Source: an uncultured Eubacteriales bacterium (GTDB lineage: Bacteria; Bacillota_A; Clostridia; Oscillospirales; CAG-272). From it: DNA of 7,479 nucleotides. This document shows positions 5,062 to 7,479 of this stretch, piece after piece. Below the pieces are notes generated by a model. It was not told where the DNA came from and made no database searches. It was given only the letters and a program-made list of their open reading frames with translations. How positions within the stretch are numbered: the first letter of the stretch is position 1; each line of letters begins with the position of its first letter. Made by a program: the position numbers and the translations under genes. The stretch covers positions 1 to 7,479 of the forward strand of contig USKS01000065.1 in NCBI GenBank assembly GCA_900555345.1. The letters run 5' to 3'.

Positions 5062-6324
5062 TTACAGCTCCTTTTTGTTTTCAAACCCCTTTTTGCAAAG
5101 AACGGCAACACCGCACAGCATAAGCGCGGGGAAAACGGCAGCGGCAAGAAAGCCTGCACGCAGTCCCAGTTGCTCGGCGTTCATGGAGAGGCTGTCTGCA
5201 AAGGCTGCGACCCACGGCACGTCACTTGCAACGTCGCATACGGTGTCGGACGCTACCCCTGCAAGATAAGGTCCCAGTGAGCAGCCCACATCGCCGCCGA
5301 GTGCAAGCATTGCAAACATGGATGCGCCTGCAAGCGGAAACTTGTTTGAGCAAAGTGTGAGCATACCTGGCCACATGATGCTGACGCCGAGACCCGCTGC
5401 GCCGCAGGCTATAAGCGAGACCATGGGAACTGGCACAAACACGCACAAAGCGTAGCACGCAAGTGTGAATGCGGAAAGCGCAAGCAGCAGCTTTGAAAGC
5501 GAGAGCTTCTTTCCCCAAAGGCCGTGAGCGGTACGTCCGATGCCCATCATTACGGCAAACATACAGGGGCCGAGAATATCTCCCAGCACTTTTGTGACAC
5601 CGAGACCTTTTTCCGCAAACATGGATGCCCACTGCGCCATTGCCTGCTCAGAGGCGCCCGCACATATCATAAGTATAAACGCAACAACGAATACGGGCTG
5701 CCTGAGCATTCCGATAACGCTGTGCCCTTCTTCATGCACTGTCATATCGGCAAGAGGTACTCTTGTAAATGCAATGGTATTGCACAGCGGTATGAGCGCC
5801 CAGAACAGAGGCAGGACATACCATGCTCCGCCGCCGACAATGCGCAGAAGCAGTGTCGAAATAAGTATAACTCCCGCCTGCCCCCAGGAATAAAACGAGT
5901 GCATGAGCGTCATGGCGTTGCCGCCGGAGGACGTATCCTGCGGGAGAGCCTCAATAAGCGGGCTGAGGACCACCTCGGACAGTCCACTGCCTGAGGAATA
6001 TACCAAAACCGATATAAGAATGCCTATCTGCGGCAGCATGACATACGGCGCAAACGACAGCATGACGAGCCCCAGAAGCGAGCACAGCTGGCTTGTTACG
6101 GCAAGGACTCTGTAGCTGACCTTCTCAACGAACTTTACTGCAAGCGCGTCTATTGCTATCTGTATCAAAAACGTGATAAGCGTCAGCGACGCTATGTATC
6201 CGAGAGAAACGTCAAATTTTGTCTGAAACGTTACAAACAGAAGCGGTGCAAGGTTTACGGTTATAGCCTGCGTTACGTATCCCGTATAGCAGGCAATACG
6301 GGTCTTTCTGAAATCTGAATGCAT
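5062..6324 (-). CDS. MFS transporter, FucP/FHS-like, substrate unknown
   Basis: A 420-residue polytopic membrane protein with about 12 hydrophobic segments, the normal size for the major facilitator superfamily. It begins without a cleavable signal (MHSDFRKTRIACYTGYVTQA). Features recalling fucose-permease-type carriers are MHSFYSWGQ (141-149, after helix 4), SEQAMAQW (225-232, at helix 7), GRTAHGLWGKKLS (263-275, the C-half equivalent of MFS motif A) and IMWPGMLTL (316-324). A hydrophilic loop around 190-208 divides the two six-helix halves. A sugar or similar small solute is therefore a reasonable guess, but no residue pattern fixes the substrate, and drug export is possible. The start is ATG 6324, with GGAG 7 bases upstream. 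It follows the small membrane protein gene by 19 bases and precedes the ltaS-like gene by 8, so it should be co-transcribed with both. Confidence 0.85.
   Translation of the reverse strand: MHSDFRKTRIACYTGYVTQAITVNLAPLLFVTFQTKFDVSLGYIASLTLITFLIQIAIDALAVKFVEKVSYRVLAVTSQLCSLLGLVMLSFAPYVMLPQIGILISVLVYSSGSGLSEVVLSPLIEALPQDTSSGGNAMTLMHSFYSWGQAGVILISTLLLRIVGGGAWYVLPLFWALIPLCNTIAFTRVPLADMTVHEEGHSVIGMLRQPVFVVAFILMICAGASEQAMAQWASMFAEKGLGVTKVLGDILGPCMFAVMMGIGRTAHGLWGKKLSLSKLLLALSAFTLACYALCVFVPVPMVSLIACGAAGLGVSIMWPGMLTLCSNKFPLAGASMFAMLALGGDVGCSLGPYLAGVASDTVCDVASDVPWVAAFADSLSMNAEQLGLRAGFLAAAVFPALMLCGVAVLCKKGFENKKEL
5068..5073 (-). promoter_or_regulatory. Distant ribosome binding site of the ltaS-like gene
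   Basis: AAGGAG on the minus strand is the only good Shine-Dalgarno match upstream of GTG 5053, but 14 bases separate them. It straddles the last codon of the MFS gene. No ATG, GTG or TTG in frame lies at a better distance; an ATT at 5059-5057 would have 8-base spacing but ATT starts are very rare. Re-initiation by ribosomes finishing the MFS gene, whose stop ends 8 bases before this start, is a plausible way round the poor spacing. Confidence 0.55.
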
Positions 6325-6343
6325 AAATGAACTCCGTTGGGAA

Positions 6344-6445
6344 TCACAAAACTTGAATAAGCACGGCGGCGCCGCCGAGAACCATCAGCGCCGCAAGTAT
6401 TACGGCAATGACGCGGACGACGACCTTTCTTGTTTTCTCTGACAT
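6344..6445 (-). CDS. 33-residue single-pass membrane peptide, unrecognised
   Basis: A short frame from ATG 6445 to TGA 6344 with an excellent ribosome site, AAAGGAG, 10 bases upstream. The product begins with the charged stretch MSEKTRKVVVRV (Lys4, Arg6, Lys7, Arg11) and then runs as one hydrophobic helix to the end (residues 12-33, containing GGAA at 24-27). By the positive-inside rule the N-terminus should face the cytosol. It has no cleavage motif and almost no residues outside the membrane. It sits 34 bases after the topoisomerase gene and 19 before the MFS gene, filling the only gap in the cluster. The start signal, the fit and the amphipathic layout argue for a real gene. It could be a small regulator or accessory subunit of a membrane protein; no function can be assigned. 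Confidence 0.7.
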   Translation of the reverse strand: MSEKTRKVVVRVIAVILAALMVLGGAAVLIQVL

Positions 6446-6479
6446 TATATGCAGGCTCCTTTCGCCTTGATTTTTACCG

Positions 6480-7479
6480 TCACTCTATGGTCATCTGCAT
6501 TTCGCCCACATCCGGTATCAGCAGCGGAGAGCCGAGAGCTGGTATTTTAATTTTGCGGCATTTCTGCGCGTCGGGATACTTTGCAACAGCTTCTCCCGCA
6601 AGCGCCTCGACTACCTGCTGCTTCTTTTTAAGCTGGTACAGTATGACGCCCGATGCAGTTCTCGTCGTCTTTTCGGGAATGAGCGAGGATTTTATAAGTA
6701 TAGCCTTGCCTGCGTCCGAAATTATGAGAACCTCTGTTGTTTCTTTTTCGTAAATCGCCGCGACAAGAGGAGAGGCGGCGGAATACGCGCCTGTCAGTCT
6801 GCGCCTGTTGGACTTCGTTTCGTAGGCGCTGAGCGGCACACGCACGCCTTTGCCGTTTTTGAAAATAAATATCATATGGGCTGCGGCAAAGCTTTCGTCG
6901 GTGACTTTGAGCATCACGGGCTTTTCGCCCTCGTCAAAGCCGAGCTTTGACGGCAGATAGTCGCCGAGCGCGGACGCCTTGCATGGCTCGAAATCCGCGA
7001 TTTTAGCTTTGTAAGCCTGGCACCTGTCGGTAAACACAATAAAGTCGTCGCGGTTTTCGCAGTCCTCCGAGCAAACTATCTCGTCGCCGTCCTTGAGTCT
7101 GTGCTCGTCGTTTCCTCTGAGCGACTGCTGAGTTACCTTTTTGAAATAGCCGTCTCTTGTGAGGACGATGCGGCAGCCGTAGTTTTCAACCGTCTCTATC
7201 TCCTCTTCCTCGGGCATATCCTCGGTGTAGATTATCTGAGTTTTGCGCGGCTTTGCGTACTTTTTCTTTATCTGCAGAAGCTGCTCGGCTATAACGCCCT
7301 TGAGCTTTATCTCATCGGCGAGGATTTCTTCGATGCGCTTTATATCAGCCTGCAGATTTTCTATTTCGTGAACTCTGTTAATGAGATACTCATGGTTCAG
7401 ATGCCTCAGCTTTATCTCGGCTATGTACTCCGCCTGCACCTGATCGATGCCGAAGGCGATCATCAGATTGGGGATGACC
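6480..7479 (-). CDS. parC: Type II topoisomerase A subunit, ParC-like (5' end missing)
   Basis: The C-terminal 332 residues of a GyrA/ParC-family subunit, running off the right edge. This subunit cuts and rejoins DNA in an A2B2 enzyme that decatenates or relaxes chromosomes. Numbering from the first complete codon, residues 8-35 (AFGIDQVQAEYIAEIKLRHLN...) match the end of the breakage-reunion domain. They are followed by a coiled coil (about 36-75, ending LQIKKKYAKPRKTQI) and a beta-pinwheel with at least four blade motifs (around 102-116, 145-159, 201-215, 248-265) and RTASGV (273-278). The gyrase-specific GyrA box (QRRGGKG) is absent. The equivalent first-blade loop reads VTQQSLRGND, so topoisomerase IV or a ParC-like second enzyme is more likely than gyrase. 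The active-site Tyr and the N-terminal half lie outside the window. Family certain, subtype probable. It is the upstream gene of the four-gene cluster. Confidence 0.88.
   Translation of the reverse strand, partial: VIPNLMIAFGIDQVQAEYIAEIKLRHLNHEYLINRVHEIENLQADIKRIEEILADEIKLKGVIAEQLLQIKKKYAKPRKTQIIYTEDMPEEEEIETVENYGCRIVLTRDGYFKKVTQQSLRGNDEHRLKDGDEIVCSEDCENRDDFIVFTDRCQAYKAKIADFEPCKASALGDYLPSKLGFDEGEKPVMLKVTDESFAAAHMIFIFKNGKGVRVPLSAYETKSNRRRLTGAYSAASPLVAAIYEKETTEVLIISDAGKAILIKSSLIPEKTTRTASGVILYQLKKKQQVVEALAGEAVAKYPDAQKCRKIKIPALGSPLLIPDVGEMQMTIE

Noticed and set aside
5222..5632. A 136-codon minus-strand frame inside the MFS gene
   Set aside because: It lies in another frame of the same strand within a clear membrane transporter, and its Arg/His/Cys-rich product has no hydrophobic segments or motifs.

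Overview
The window looks like a contig end from a spore-forming member of the Clostridia (Firmicutes), possibly a gut Oscillospirales-type organism. The firm evidence is a complete spoIIA operon (anti-anti-sigma factor, anti-sigma factor, sigma-F), which is restricted to endospore-forming lineages. A 6-phosphofructokinase with pyrophosphate-type active-site residues and an LtaS-like sulfatase-fold membrane enzyme fit that assignment. The order-level placement is inference. The first 30 bases are not biological: they are the 3' part of the Illumina Nextera Read 1 transposase adapter, left on the end of the assembly.

Layout. Bases 31-935 (minus strand) hold a phosphofructokinase gene cut off by the contig end after 301 codons. 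Bases 936-1436 are a 501-base divergent intergenic region. It carries candidate promoters facing both ways and a diverged direct repeat (units about 129 bases apart) that contains several hairpins. Bases 1437-2968 (plus strand) are spoIIAA-spoIIAB-sigF, tightly packed: AA and AB overlap by 14 bases, and 13 bases separate AB from sigF. A strong symmetric hairpin at 2987-3018 closes this operon and also serves the opposite strand. From 7479 back to 3044 (minus strand) four genes run head to tail with gaps of 34, 19 and 8 bases: the C-terminal part of a topoisomerase IV-like A subunit (cut by the right edge), an unrecognised 33-residue membrane peptide, an MFS transporter, and an LtaS-like phosphoglycerol-transferase-type protein with a C-terminal beta-rich extension. 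They look like one transcription unit.

How the genes work together. The plus-strand operon is the compartment switch of early sporulation: SpoIIAB holds sigma-F inactive and phosphorylates SpoIIAA, and dephosphorylated SpoIIAA releases sigma-F in the forespore. The minus-strand cluster mixes chromosome decatenation, transport and envelope polymer synthesis, with no obvious single pathway. I see no CRISPR array, phage gene, toxin-antitoxin pair, insertion sequence or tRNA/rRNA gene. I found no convincing novel system. The items most worth a second look are the intergenic hairpin repeat, the small membrane protein, the extension on the LtaS-like protein, and the adapter artefact.
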